Assembly: GCA_902826395.1 (NCBI GenBank)
Contig: CADEER010000030.1
Span: 1 to 40,727, forward strand
Reading direction: 5' to 3'
DNA: 40,727 bases
Source of the DNA: an uncultured bacterium
GTDB lineage: Bacteria > Desulfobacterota > Binatia > HRBIN30 > CADEER01
Numbering within the stretch: the first letter of the stretch is position 1; each line of letters begins with the position of its first letter. The position numbers and the translations under genes were made by a program. The notes under the pieces are model-generated. The model saw only the letters and a list, made by a program, of their open reading frames with translations, did no database searches and was not told the DNA's origin. Positions 6,689 through 15,145 of the stretch are shown one piece after another.

Positions 6689-8475
6689 CCGCGCCGGCCA
6701 CGCGCGAACGACTGGCCACCACGTCAGCGACGACCTGGGGAGAACTGCATCAGCAGGATCCCGACGCGCACGGAGGGTGGTATTGGCAACGCCTGCTAAT
6801 GTCGCCGCGCCTGCTCGCGGCGCGAAATCGCTACCGCCGCTACTCGAAGGGTGCCCGGATACGATTGGGCGCTCTCGCCCTGTTGGGCATTGGATTCGGA
6901 GCGGGAGTCTTCACCTTCTTCTATAGAGCGTTGAACTATTTCCTCTCGGTTCCAGAGTTCGGGCCGGTACTCACGTACAAGCTCCTCGGCATGGTGTTCG
7001 TCACGTTCTTCTCGATCCTCCTCTTCTCGAACATCGTCACCTCCCTATCGACCTTCTTTCTGGCTCGCGAGTTGGAGCGTGTTGTCGCGGCCCCAGTGCC
7101 AGTTCGCAATCTATTCTACGCCCGCTTCGCCGAAACGGTGATCGATTCATCGTGGATGATGCTGTTGTTCGCAGCACCCGCGTTCCTCGCATACGGGATC
7201 GTCCACGATACGGGGCCGGCCTTCTATCTGACGACGATTGCAACGCTGCCGCCCTTCCTACTCATACCAGCAGCACTCGGAGTCACCATCACCACGACCT
7301 TGGTGAACGTCTTCCCAGCGCGGCGCACGAAAGACATCCTGCTGCTCCTTGCTGTTTTCTCGATCGCCCTGCTCTACACGCTGTTCCGCATGGTGCGACC
7401 GGAGAGATTGGTCAATCCGGAAGGGTTCGCGGACTTCACGGCGTTCCTCACCGCGATGCAGACTCCCGAGTACACGTTTCTGCCCAGCACCTGGGCCACG
7501 GAGATCCTCTTTCCCATGCTCGGCCTCCGCGACGGCAACCCGCTTTTCTACTACGCAGTTTTGCTTTCGACAGCGGCGGTTGCCGTAATCGGCTGCGAAG
7601 CCGTCGTCACCCGCTCGTTCGCAGCGGGATGGACGAAGGCGCAAGAAGGTCGCCAGACGCGGAAGGCGTTGCGCCCCCTCTGGGAACGCCTTGTCGGCGT
7701 GTTTACTGCGCCCTTTTCGTCCGCGACGAAAGTCTTGGTCGAAAAGGAGATCAAGACGTTCTTTCGCGACACCAGCCAGTGGTCCCAGCTCATTTTACTC
7801 GGCGCACTGGTCGTCGTGTACGTCTACAACTTCAGCGTTTTGCCCATCAACGGTAGCCCCCTCGTTACCTTCTACGTCAAGAACGTCATCGCCTTCGTCA
7901 ATCTTGCCCTTGCCGCCTTTGTCACGGCTTCAGTTGCGGCCCGCTTCGTCTACCCATCCGTCAGTCTCGAGGGGCGTGCATTCTGGGCGATCAAGACCGC
8001 GCCCGTCTCCGCACGCCAAATCTGGTGGTCGAAATTCTGGAGCGGACTAGTGCCCCTTTTGATCCTGGGCGAGATTCTGATCGTCGCAACCAACTCCTAC
8101 CTGCAGGTGATGCCCTTCATGCACTGGCTCGCCGCAGTCACCCTTCTGGTCATGCTCTTTCCAATTGTGGCCCTCGCCCTGGCGGTAGGTATCGCGTACC
8201 CGAACTTCGAGGCGGAGAACGCGGCCAAAATCGCATCCGGTGCTGGTGGCCTGGTCTATATGCTGTTGTGCATGTCATTCATCGCCGCCGTCGTGATGCT
8301 AGAAGCGTGGCCAGTCTACGTAATGTTCTCCAGCCAGTTCTCCGAGGCGCCGCTGAGCATCTCGGGCTGGATCGGCGTCGCTCTATCTTTCGGCAGTGTC
8401 GCAGGCCTCACCGTAAGCGTATTCCTGATCTCGGTTCGCCGTGGAATCGCCGCCCTCGAGAATCTCGAAGTCTGA
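6685..8475 (+). CDS. ABC-2-type transporter permease
   Basis: A 596-residue polytopic membrane protein, partner of the ATPase just upstream (4-bp ATGA overlap). It has a soluble N-terminal stretch of about 50 residues, then many hydrophobic segments in two halves (for example LGALALLGIGFGAGVFTFFY, LLLLAVFSIALLYTLF, MLLCMSFIAAVVML). A cytoplasmic stretch lies between them around residues 310-360 (WERLVGVFTAPFSSATK), and there are about 12 candidate membrane spans in all. The doubled size relative to usual ABC-2 permeases (250-400 residues) suggests both membrane halves are in one chain. No substrate is evident. It is followed by a 434-bp non-coding stretch, so it ends the operon. Confidence 0.82.
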   Translation: MTAPATRERLATTSATTWGELHQQDPDAHGGWYWQRLLMSPRLLAARNRYRRYSKGARIRLGALALLGIGFGAGVFTFFYRALNYFLSVPEFGPVLTYKLLGMVFVTFFSILLFSNIVTSLSTFFLARELERVVAAPVPVRNLFYARFAETVIDSSWMMLLFAAPAFLAYGIVHDTGPAFYLTTIATLPPFLLIPAALGVTITTTLVNVFPARRTKDILLLLAVFSIALLYTLFRMVRPERLVNPEGFADFTAFLTAMQTPEYTFLPSTWATEILFPMLGLRDGNPLFYYAVLLSTAAVAVIGCEAVVTRSFAAGWTKAQEGRQTRKALRPLWERLVGVFTAPFSSATKVLVEKEIKTFFRDTSQWSQLILLGALVVVYVYNFSVLPINGSPLVTFYVKNVIAFVNLALAAFVTASVAARFVYPSVSLEGRAFWAIKTAPVSARQIWWSKFWSGLVPLLILGEILIVATNSYLQVMPFMHWLAAVTLLVMLFPIVALALAVGIAYPNFEAENAAKIASGAGGLVYMLLCMSFIAAVVMLEAWPVYVMFSSQFSEAPLSISGWIGVALSFGSVAGLTVSVFLISVRRGIAALENLEV

Positions 8476-8580
8476 CGCGTCCATCAGTTTGGCGAACCTC
8501 GGGTTTGCGACACGATGTGAAGAGGCAGAGAATCCAAGCGCATTCTCAGGGACTCTCCCCTCGCCCAGCGCCTCGCCCAC

Positions 8581-8780
8581 CGTCGTCGACAGGCCTGAGA
8601 AGCTGGGATGCGGGAGGTGCGACGAATCTGCCTTCGGCTACTTGCCGCTATGAGGCTCTCATGTCGATAGGTCCCACGCCCCCGTCGTCGACAGGCCTGA
8701 AAGCTGGCATGCGGGAGGTGCGAGGAATCTACCTTCGGCTATTTGCCGCCATGAGGCTCTCATGGCGATAGGTCCCATGC
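8581..8780. repeat. Tandem direct repeat, two ~100-bp copies
   Basis: Two adjacent copies, 8581-8679 and 8683-8780, begin with CGTCGTCGACAGGCCTGA and end with CGATAGGTCCCAYGC. They differ at about eight positions including one single-base deletion, so identity is a little over 90%. Each copy carries the inverted repeat ATGAG-GCT-CTCAT (8650-8662 and 8751-8763) and the 6-bp palindrome GTCGAC. The deletion makes a shared protein frame unlikely. This may be a dispersed intergenic repeat family or a structured RNA element; the window alone cannot decide. Confidence 0.8.
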
Positions 8781-8851
8781 GATTGTCACCGACCACGCAA
8801 CGCAATCGCAGCGACTTTGCATTGCTAGCGGAGCTGACCAGGAACACAAAC

Positions 8852-8889
8852 AAAAGCCCCCGGGAGATTTCTCTCCCGGGGGCTTTTTA
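8852..8889 (-). terminator. Strong bidirectional rho-independent terminator
   Basis: A perfect 16-bp stem, 8852-8867 paired with 8872-8887 (AAAAGCCCCCGGGAGA with its complement), has a 4-base loop TTTC. It is followed by T-runs on both strands (CTTTTT on plus, CTTTTG on minus). It lies 21-58 bases past the stop of the minus-strand secreted-protein gene, so that is its main client; it can also stop plus-strand transcription from the permease operon. Confidence 0.92.
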
Positions 8890-8909
8890 AGCGATGAGCG
8901 TGTCTAGAG

Positions 8910-10250
8910 TTACGGCAGAATCATCCGGTCGCCCTGACTCCGAGCGCCTTGGAACTGCACGTTGGTAGCGGTCGTCTTGTAGGGAAGACCCGAAGCTTCG
9001 CAGGTCTCGCCCTCAGGACAATCAGAATCGACCGCGCAAGCCGCCGCGGGAGCTTTTGGCTCCCATTCGCTGCTTCCGGTCGCCGGAGCGCCTGAACACG
9101 TGCCGAGGCCCCAGAGTTCTTCGATGTGCAACAGTACGCCGTTGCCGTCGTACTGGTCTTCATTGTCGGTCGGTCCAGAGACCGACCGTACCCGCGACAT
9201 GCCCGTGATCGTGCCTTGGGTGCCGATGCTGAAGATCGAGCGGCGGTCGCCATCAATACCGGGACGCGTGTCGATGTCGGCAAGACGCATTTCGCGGTAG
9301 CAATCGATTCGAGTCGAGCTCGAGAAACGCTGCTCGAACTCGTTGTAGATCAGAAACTGCAGAGTGGCGCTGTCCGGAACATCGAGCAAGAGGTCCGCGC
9401 CGCAGGGCACAACCGTCAGCTTTGAGTTCACGTTGGTAACGTTATCGCCCTCGTGCGTGGTGACCGGAGCCCCCTCGAAGAAATGATTGACGGTCCATAT
9501 GTTCGGACAGCCGACATTGCTTTCCTGGCCGTCAGCCGGGAAGGCACCATACTCGGCATCGGGACCGCCAATGTTCAGAGTGCTGGGATCGCCATCCTGC
9601 GCTCCCTCGATCGCCTTGATGGCAATGGCGTTCGACTTGTGCGCATCGATCGATCCGTTGACGGTGCGTACAAACGTCGACTCGCCCTTCAGATCATTGC
9701 GATCACTGGGACGATCCGCATCGCCAGCATCCTTTTGAATACAGACCAACTCCCCGATGAAAGGATCCTCCGGTACCGGAGGCACCGAGCCATCGCTGTT
9801 TTGTCCACCCGAACCGCACGGCTCGATGGCGCAAGGCAGGTCGCTCAGACTAAGTCCGTCACTGATACTCCACGACAGCGGCTGGCGCTTCGTCAGAGTC
9901 AGGCGAAAGTCGGTCTTCGCCCAACCCGGAACGCAACGCAGTCCCGGGAAAGCAGAGCAGTCTTGGTCCGTTCGACAAATCGGACCACCGTCGCCACCGC
10001 AGTGGCTATTCGCGTTGATGTAAAAGCAGTCGACCGTCGTCAGAAACTCCGACGTATTGGTCAGCTGCACTCGCGTGTCGATTCCGCTCGCCGTATTGAG
10101 CTCAAGATCCAGGTAACGAAGGATCGCCCCCGTCTCAATGGTCGAGATCCCCTTCGCTTCAATGATTCGGGCACTGGCCGCGCTGCTGCAGAGCATCAAC
10201 ACCGCAGCACCCGCGAGCGCGTATCGCCAGAACCCCATCTTCGTGCTCAT
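8910..10250 (-). CDS. Secreted Cys-containing protein, paralogue of next gene
   Basis: A 446-residue secreted protein of unknown function. A signal peptide covers about residues 1-28 (GAAVLMLCSSAASA before RIIEA). The mature part has the block TRVQLTNTSEFLTTVDCFYINA, TDFRLTLTKRQPLSWSISDG, FIGELVCIQ, DLKGESTF, and YNEFEQRFSSSTRIDCY; each has a counterpart in the upstream paralogue. It carries inserted disulfide-type motifs CRTDQDCSAFPGLRC and CAVDSDCPEGETC, typical of deltaproteobacterial secreted proteins. The start ATG 10250 has GGAGA about 7 bases upstream in a leader almost identical to that of the paralogue. It lies 59 bp downstream of that gene, probably as an operon, and is closed by a strong terminator. 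Confidence 0.82.
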   Translation of the reverse strand: MSTKMGFWRYALAGAAVLMLCSSAASARIIEAKGISTIETGAILRYLDLELNTASGIDTRVQLTNTSEFLTTVDCFYINANSHCGGDGGPICRTDQDCSAFPGLRCVPGWAKTDFRLTLTKRQPLSWSISDGLSLSDLPCAIEPCGSGGQNSDGSVPPVPEDPFIGELVCIQKDAGDADRPSDRNDLKGESTFVRTVNGSIDAHKSNAIAIKAIEGAQDGDPSTLNIGGPDAEYGAFPADGQESNVGCPNIWTVNHFFEGAPVTTHEGDNVTNVNSKLTVVPCGADLLLDVPDSATLQFLIYNEFEQRFSSSTRIDCYREMRLADIDTRPGIDGDRRSIFSIGTQGTITGMSRVRSVSGPTDNEDQYDGNGVLLHIEELWGLGTCSGAPATGSSEWEPKAPAAACAVDSDCPEGETCEASGLPYKTTATNVQFQGARSQGDRMILP

Positions 10251-10309
10251 CACTTGTCTCCTTTCCTCACCTCTCGACGAAAACACCATGGCTCGATCCG
10301 CTAATCCGC

Positions 10310-11488
10310 TCAGAACTGCTCAGGAATGCGAATGCGATCGATTCGCGGGCCACCTTCGATGTCGATGGTCGCCTCATAGCGGGTACCGCGCTGATGCAGG
10401 TTCCACGCAGTCCAAGCCTGATCCGTAGCGCCCGCCGCCAGGTGCTGTTCTTCACCGATTGCGATCACACCGCCGTGCAGGTCGACCGGCACCATCGTCG
10501 TGAACGCCGTGTCGGTGCCGAGCACACCATACGAAAAGATGCTCGTCGGCTTTTCGCAGATGCCGCTGGCGCAGTCGTCGTCAGCCGTGCAAGCCTCATC
10601 GGTCTCAAAACATGTACCATTGCCGATATCGATGTCCGCCATGCGGGTGCTTAGCCAGCAATCAACGGTCGTGCTGGTCGAGAACACGTTCTCGAACTCG
10701 TTGACCACTTCGAACTGCACCGTCACGGACTCGGGGATCACGTTCTCAAAATCCTGCTCGCAGGGAACGACCGTCAGATACGGTCGAATGGGACAGCTAC
10801 CGTCGTCGGCATCGCACGTTGCGGCGCCGTCGGCAAAGTGATCGATCAAGATCTCGTCGGCGCAGGAATTGTACTCGCCATCATTGAACTGCGTGTTGTT
10901 CAGCAGCAGCTCATTGGGATCGCCGTCACTGGCGAGATCAGGGTTGGCGGTGATGGCGAGGGCGTTGTACTTGGCGACATCCCCTTCGTCAGATACTAGA
11001 ACCGCCTCGCCCTTTAGGCTGTTGCCGCCGAACGGCGTGCCCGAGGCGTCCGTTTGGACACACTTCAGTTCACCCTGGAAGCCGTCCTGAACCGGTGGAA
11101 TCGCACCGGGATCGATACCTGCGCCGTCCTCGACAGGGTCGCTGAAATTGTCGCCGTTGTTGATCTGGCGACCCAGGCTTACAACCCAGTGGGTCGGCTG
11201 CTGCTTGGTGAGCGCTACGCGAAAATCGGTGACGCGCCAAAGCGGTCGCCCGAAAGACTCGCGTGCATCTACATAAAAACACCAAGCGTAGACCACGTTA
11301 TTGCTGGTATTGGAGAGCTGGATGACCGTATCCCGACCCTCACCCGAATAAGCGACCTTCGGATACACCACGACCGATCCGCTGGTGTCTGACGTGACTT
11401 CTGCCCGCGCCGACAGCGCGAAACCGAAGACGCCTGTTAGCACTCCGCAGAGGCCCCACACACAGCGCATCCCCAGTGCCTTGCTCAT
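10310..11488 (-). CDS. Secreted Cys-containing protein, paralogue of downstream gene
   Basis: A 392-residue secreted protein of unknown function with a signal peptide of about 29 residues (VFGFALSARA before EVTSD). It shares the order of blocks with the downstream gene: DTVIQLSNTSNNVVYAWCFY, TDFRVALTKQQPTHWVVSLG, FQGELKCVQ, SLKGEAVL, LTVVPCEQDFENVIPESVT, VVNEFENVFSTSTTVDCW. It has one disulfide motif, CTADDDCASGIC. The pattern suggests an extracellular beta-rich domain, but no fold is recognised. The start ATG 11488 has GGAGA 6-7 bases upstream; the longer open frame (to 11659) lacks a good start. Not recognised as any named family by sight. Confidence 0.82.
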   Translation of the reverse strand: MSKALGMRCVWGLCGVLTGVFGFALSARAEVTSDTSGSVVVYPKVAYSGEGRDTVIQLSNTSNNVVYAWCFYVDARESFGRPLWRVTDFRVALTKQQPTHWVVSLGRQINNGDNFSDPVEDGAGIDPGAIPPVQDGFQGELKCVQTDASGTPFGGNSLKGEAVLVSDEGDVAKYNALAITANPDLASDGDPNELLLNNTQFNDGEYNSCADEILIDHFADGAATCDADDGSCPIRPYLTVVPCEQDFENVIPESVTVQFEVVNEFENVFSTSTTVDCWLSTRMADIDIGNGTCFETDEACTADDDCASGICEKPTSIFSYGVLGTDTAFTTMVPVDLHGGVIAIGEEQHLAAGATDQAWTAWNLHQRGTRYEATIDIEGGPRIDRIRIPEQF

Positions 11489-11916
11489 CACCCGTCTCCT
11501 TTCCTTGGCGTACCGACCCCTCGCCGGGCCGTTCCGCCTTTCAAACAAAGTGTCCCGCAGTACACTACGTATTGCCATTTGCGCAACCGCACCGGCCGAT
11601 CTGTTAGACCGGTGGCGGCAAAGCTGCCTCCAGTTACTGTAACCGGTTGCGCTTGTCAAGCGGAAAAGGCCACGGTAGGTCGCTCGGGACCTCCAAACGC
11701 CCCGATTAGCCCGCTCGAATAGACGCGCGGATCCTTGGCTTTATTGCATCAGGCGGCGGGGGCAGTCTTTCTTGACCCCCTGGGGGCCCGGTGGTAAGCA
11801 CCGCAGGCTTTCGGCCATTGGGTTAAGTTTTCGTCGCCGTCAGGGTGAATTTTCCCGACCGCGTTGAAGTCTCTGGCTGACACCTGAACGCGCGACGCGA
11901 GGAAGGCAGGAGGAAG
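11489..11916. other. Divergent intergenic region
   Basis: A 428-bp region between the divergent secreted-protein and FG-GAP genes. It should hold promoters for both. The only reasonable signals I see are a minus-strand TTGACA box with an adjoining inverted repeat (11631-11659) and a GC-rich patch (11757-11793) able to fold on itself. Just before the plus-strand gene the text GGCAGGAGGAAG (11907-11918) supplies its ribosome binding site. No credible gene is present. Confidence 0.6.
11631..11659 (-). promoter_or_regulatory. Candidate promoter with operator-like palindromes
   Basis: On the minus strand a perfect -35 hexamer TTGACA (11659-11654) is followed after 17 bases by TAACTG, which is a poor -10. 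The spacer and -10 region contain the inverted repeat GTTAC-T-GTAAC (11633-11643) and the palindrome AACCGGTT (11641-11648), which could be an operator. It would give a leader of about 140 bases for the secreted-protein operon. The weak -10 keeps confidence low. Confidence 0.3.
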
Positions 11917-13248
11917 ATGCGTAGGATTTTGGTGGCTTTGGTAATGGTTGTCGCCGCAGTCGGTTGTTCCCAGTTGAGCCGGGACAGTGTCGACGACGCG
12001 CCCGAGGGCAGCGCCGCCGCAGTGGCAACCGCGCAGATGGCCAGCGGACTGCGTTACGAGCCAGCGGCTAACGGTTTGCCTCAAAATCATATTTGGAAGT
12101 CACAGGTCGCTTTCGGCGACATCAATAAGGATGGTTATGCCGACCTGGCCGCAGTCTCTCGTCTTGCTGACGGACCATGGGCTTGGATCGGCGATGGGCA
12201 GGGTAATTGGAGAGGCGCAGGACAGGGGCTGCCGCGCGAGCAGTTCTGCGGCGGTGGTGTCGATTTCGCCGACATCAACAACGACGGTCATGCCGACCTC
12301 GGTATAGCTGATCACTGTAAGGGCGTTTTCGTCTTCCTGGGCGATGGCGAGGGCAATTGGCGCGGTGCGTCATCGGGTCTGCCGACCATTGGTAGCGAAG
12401 ATTTGGCGCTCGGCGATTTCGACAACGACGGCTGCGCCGATTTGGTCTCGGTCGCGGCTCAGGAAGAAGGCGTCCGAGCCTTCCGCGGCGATTGCAAAGG
12501 CGTATGGAAGGAGACGTCGGACGGTCTTTCCATCGAAGAATGGGGCAACGGCATCGATCTCGCCGACTTCAATGGCGACGGCAATCTGGACATCGCTGCC
12601 GCCTATTCGGCGGGACCGCGAGTCTGGCTGGGGAACGGCAAGGGAACCTGGACTGAGTCCTCGGTCGGGCTTCCGGCCCCTGACATCCACGGGCTCTACT
12701 GGGGGATTGCCGTCGGCGACTTGAACGGCGACGGCCGGCCGGACCTGGTTTCCGGCTCACAGATGCCGCCGCAGCCGGACGGTTGCGGCGCAGCCGGTGC
12801 ACCTACCTGCGTCGGCGGTGGCATCGAGGTATTTCTGCAGAATGCGGACGGTACGTGGCAGTTCTCGAATGTCGGCCTGCTGTCGATGAACACACTGGGA
12901 GTTGCGGTTGGCGATCTCAACAACGATGGCAAGTTGGACATCGTTGCCGTCGGCAAACGATCGCTCGACCAGATCGGCGGCGTCTACGGCGTGTTTCCCT
13001 ATCTCGGTGACGGAGCCGGCAACTGGACACTGGCGAGCGGCACGGGCCTTCCCGACACGGGTCAGATGCGCACCTGGGGCGTCGATCTTGGTGACATCAA
13101 CAACGATGGAGTCCTCGACATCGCCGTCGCATTGGGCGACGTGGTCCATCCGGGTTGGCGCTCGGGAAAGGCTGGCGCAACACCGCAGCGCGGCCACTTT
13201 GGAATGATGCTGGTCTGGCGCGGATCGTTGAGCGCACCGGCGAAGTAA
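11917..13248 (+). CDS. FG-GAP/VCBS repeat beta-propeller lipoprotein
   Basis: A 443-residue lipoprotein. The signal peptide ends in a lipobox (VAAVGC, Cys17). Seven repeats follow, each with an acidic calcium-loop of the type GDINKDGYADL: at VAFGDINKDG, VDFADINNDG, LALGDFDNDG, IDLADFNGDG, IAVGDLNGDG, VAVGDLNNDG and VDLGDINNDG. Seven FG-GAP-like repeats fit a complete seven-bladed beta-propeller anchored to a membrane by its lipid. Such propellers bind proteins or glycans; the ligand is unknown. A longer Cys-containing insertion (CGAAGAPTCVGGG) interrupts the fifth repeat. The ribosome binding site AGGAGG precedes ATG 11917 at about 4 bases. It is followed by a hairpin terminator and appears monocistronic. 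Confidence 0.85.
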   Translation: MRRILVALVMVVAAVGCSQLSRDSVDDAPEGSAAAVATAQMASGLRYEPAANGLPQNHIWKSQVAFGDINKDGYADLAAVSRLADGPWAWIGDGQGNWRGAGQGLPREQFCGGGVDFADINNDGHADLGIADHCKGVFVFLGDGEGNWRGASSGLPTIGSEDLALGDFDNDGCADLVSVAAQEEGVRAFRGDCKGVWKETSDGLSIEEWGNGIDLADFNGDGNLDIAAAYSAGPRVWLGNGKGTWTESSVGLPAPDIHGLYWGIAVGDLNGDGRPDLVSGSQMPPQPDGCGAAGAPTCVGGGIEVFLQNADGTWQFSNVGLLSMNTLGVAVGDLNNDGKLDIVAVGKRSLDQIGGVYGVFPYLGDGAGNWTLASGTGLPDTGQMRTWGVDLGDINNDGVLDIAVALGDVVHPGWRSGKAGATPQRGHFGMMLVWRGSLSAPAK

Positions 13249-13260
13249 CTCACGGCTTCA

Positions 13261-13296
13261 CGGAGCGAGCGGCCTGCAGATCAGCCGCTCGCTCCG
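13261..13296 (+). terminator. Hairpin terminator after FG-GAP gene
   Basis: A perfect 13-bp stem, CGGAGCGAGCGGC (13261-13273) with its complement (13284-13296), has a 10-base loop. It lies 12 bases past the stop at 13248 and is followed only by GACTGTTTCC, a weak T-run. It is probably a terminator, or a transcript-stabilising hairpin. Confidence 0.6.
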
Positions 13297-13381
13297 GACT
13301 GTTTCCACCCCCCCGCGTTGGCGACGACGCGAGCGCGTGACCGTGCATTGCATCGGCGCGGTCATGTGAAATGATGACGCG

Positions 13382-15145
13382 GTGCTGCGCCTCTGGGGCT
13401 ATTCGCGCCGCTACCTGTCGAGATACCTGCTCGGCGGAGTTTGCCTGGTACTCACGGCATCGTTGGCGATGTCGATCCCCTATTTCCTGAAGCTGGCCGT
13501 CGAAGCAATCGAATCCGGACGGCCATTCACGGACATCGCCTCCTTCGCAGCTCTCATCGCCGGCATTGCGGTCGTGCAAGCGATCGTGCGCACGTTGTCG
13601 AGAGCTCTGATCTTCAACGTCGGCCGCGACGTCGAATGCGACCTGCGTAACGATCTGTTCGCTCACCTGGAACGTCTGCCGGTAGCCTATTACCAACACC
13701 AACACACCGGGGACCTGATGTCGCGCCTGATCAACGACGTCACCGCGATCCGGATGCTCCTTGGTGTCGGCTTCCTCAACCTCCTCAACACGCCGATCTA
13801 CTACGCTTACGGCCTGACCATCATGCTGGCCCTCCACGCCCCCCTGACCATCGCGGCACTGCTGCCTTTCCCCATCCTCCTTTATGTCGTCAAACGCGTC
13901 TCGCGACGCATGATGGAGCAGACGCTGCGGGTGCAGGAGGAGCTCTCCAACCTGAGCAGCGCCGTACAGGAGAACGTTGCCGGCATCCACGTCGTGCGAG
14001 CCTATCAGGCCGAGGACGTCGCCGTCCGCCGCTTTGCGCGCAGCAATGACGCCCTCACCGACGAGAGTCTCTCCTTGGCCAGGGTTCGCGGGCAACTCGG
14101 ACCAATCATGCGCACCGCGTCGGGCCTCGGCACTCTCGTCGTTCTGTGCTTCGGCGGAACAGAGGTCGTGCGCGGTAAGATGAGCGTCGGGGATCTAGTC
14201 GCCTTCATCGGCTACCTCAACCTCCTGGCGTGGCCGACCATGGCAATGGGCTGGATGCTGTCGGTCGTGCAACGCGGCCGGGCGGCCATGCTGCGCCTGG
14301 AGCAAATCTTTTCCGTCGAACCCGCAATCACCGATGCCGCTGACGCTGACGCCACCCCAGCCGCGCGCATCGAGGGCGCGATCGAGTACCAAAACGTTTG
14401 CTTCTCGTACGCGAACGGCGACACCCGTTCACTCGTCATCGACGATGTGTCGTTTCGTCTGGAACCCGGGCAGAAGCTCGCGATCGTCGGGCGCACCGGC
14501 GCCGGCAAGACGTCCCTCGTCAACCTCTTGCCACGTATGTTCGACGTCACAGCCGGCCAGATTCTCATCGATGGCCGCGACGTCCGTAGCCTGCCTCTCC
14601 GCCAGTTGCGCAGCGCCATAGGGTTCGTCCCGCAGGACCCCTTCCTCTTCTCGACGAGAATCGAGGACAACGTCGCATTCGCAATCGATGATGCGGGGAA
14701 TGGCTACGCCGAACGCGACCGCAGGGTGAGAGAAGCGGCCGCAGCCGCGGGGATCGCCACTGAGATCGAGGGATTTCCAAGAGGCTACGAAACAGTGATC
14801 GGCGAGCGCGGCGTAACGCTATCTGGGGGTCAGAAGCAGCGCCTCACGCTCGCACGGGCATTGGCTGCGTCACCGCGCATTCTCGTTCTCGACGACGCCC
14901 TGTCCAGCGTCGACACGCGCACCGAGCGCGGAATCCTCGGCGCGTTGCGCGCCGAGTTGCAAGGCAAGTCGAGTATCTTCATCGCGCACCGTCTATCGAC
15001 CGTGATGGATGCCGACCTGATCGTCGTTCTCGACGAAGGGCGCATCGTCGAGCGCGGCGATCATGCATCGCTGTTGAGGCGGGACGGATACTACGCACAG
15101 CTTTTCCGCGAGCAGCAGCTCGAGGAATCACTGGAGACGTCGTGA
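13382..15145 (+). CDS. ABC exporter half-transporter, degenerate-site subunit
   Basis: A 587-residue fused membrane/ATPase subunit of type IV ABC exporters. The membrane domain covers about residues 1-310 and the nucleotide-binding domain about 335-580. Walker A is GRTGAGKT (about 370-377), the Q-loop VPQDPFLFS, the signature LSGGQKQR, and Walker B ILVLDD. The residue after Walker B is Asp505 instead of the catalytic Glu. With the normal partner downstream this matches heterodimeric exporters of the TM287/TM288 kind, where one ATP site is degenerate. The GTG start is at 13382; nearby ATGs (13371, 13374) are out of frame. It overlaps the partner gene by 4 bp (GTGA). The substrate is unknown, possibly lipid or drug. 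Confidence 0.9.
   Translation: MLRLWGYSRRYLSRYLLGGVCLVLTASLAMSIPYFLKLAVEAIESGRPFTDIASFAALIAGIAVVQAIVRTLSRALIFNVGRDVECDLRNDLFAHLERLPVAYYQHQHTGDLMSRLINDVTAIRMLLGVGFLNLLNTPIYYAYGLTIMLALHAPLTIAALLPFPILLYVVKRVSRRMMEQTLRVQEELSNLSSAVQENVAGIHVVRAYQAEDVAVRRFARSNDALTDESLSLARVRGQLGPIMRTASGLGTLVVLCFGGTEVVRGKMSVGDLVAFIGYLNLLAWPTMAMGWMLSVVQRGRAAMLRLEQIFSVEPAITDAADADATPAARIEGAIEYQNVCFSYANGDTRSLVIDDVSFRLEPGQKLAIVGRTGAGKTSLVNLLPRMFDVTAGQILIDGRDVRSLPLRQLRSAIGFVPQDPFLFSTRIEDNVAFAIDDAGNGYAERDRRVREAAAAAGIATEIEGFPRGYETVIGERGVTLSGGQKQRLTLARALAASPRILVLDDALSSVDTRTERGILGALRAELQGKSSIFIAHRLSTVMDADLIVVLDEGRIVERGDHASLLRRDGYYAQLFREQQLEESLETS

Larger units (their letters stand above)
8476..8909. other. Non-coding stretch between convergent genes
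   Basis: A 434-bp gap between the permease stop and the stop of the secreted-protein gene on the other strand. It holds a duplicated unit of about 100 bp (8581-8780) and a strong bidirectional terminator hairpin (8852-8889). In 8476-8580 and 8781-8851 I see nothing that supports a gene: open frames there are short, lack ribosome binding sites and are continuations of antisense frames. Confidence 0.7.

Noticed and set aside
8025..8771. A 248-codon plus-strand frame spanning the permease end and the intergenic repeats
   Set aside because: It overlaps the permease in another frame for most of its length, and the two repeat copies are read differently because of a one-base deletion.
11757..11793. 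GC-rich self-complementary patch with GGGGG/CCCCC runs, possibly a terminator or promoter (TTGACC) for the FG-GAP gene
   Set aside because: No clean stem-loop with T-run, and the -10 at 17 bases (TAAGCA) is poor.
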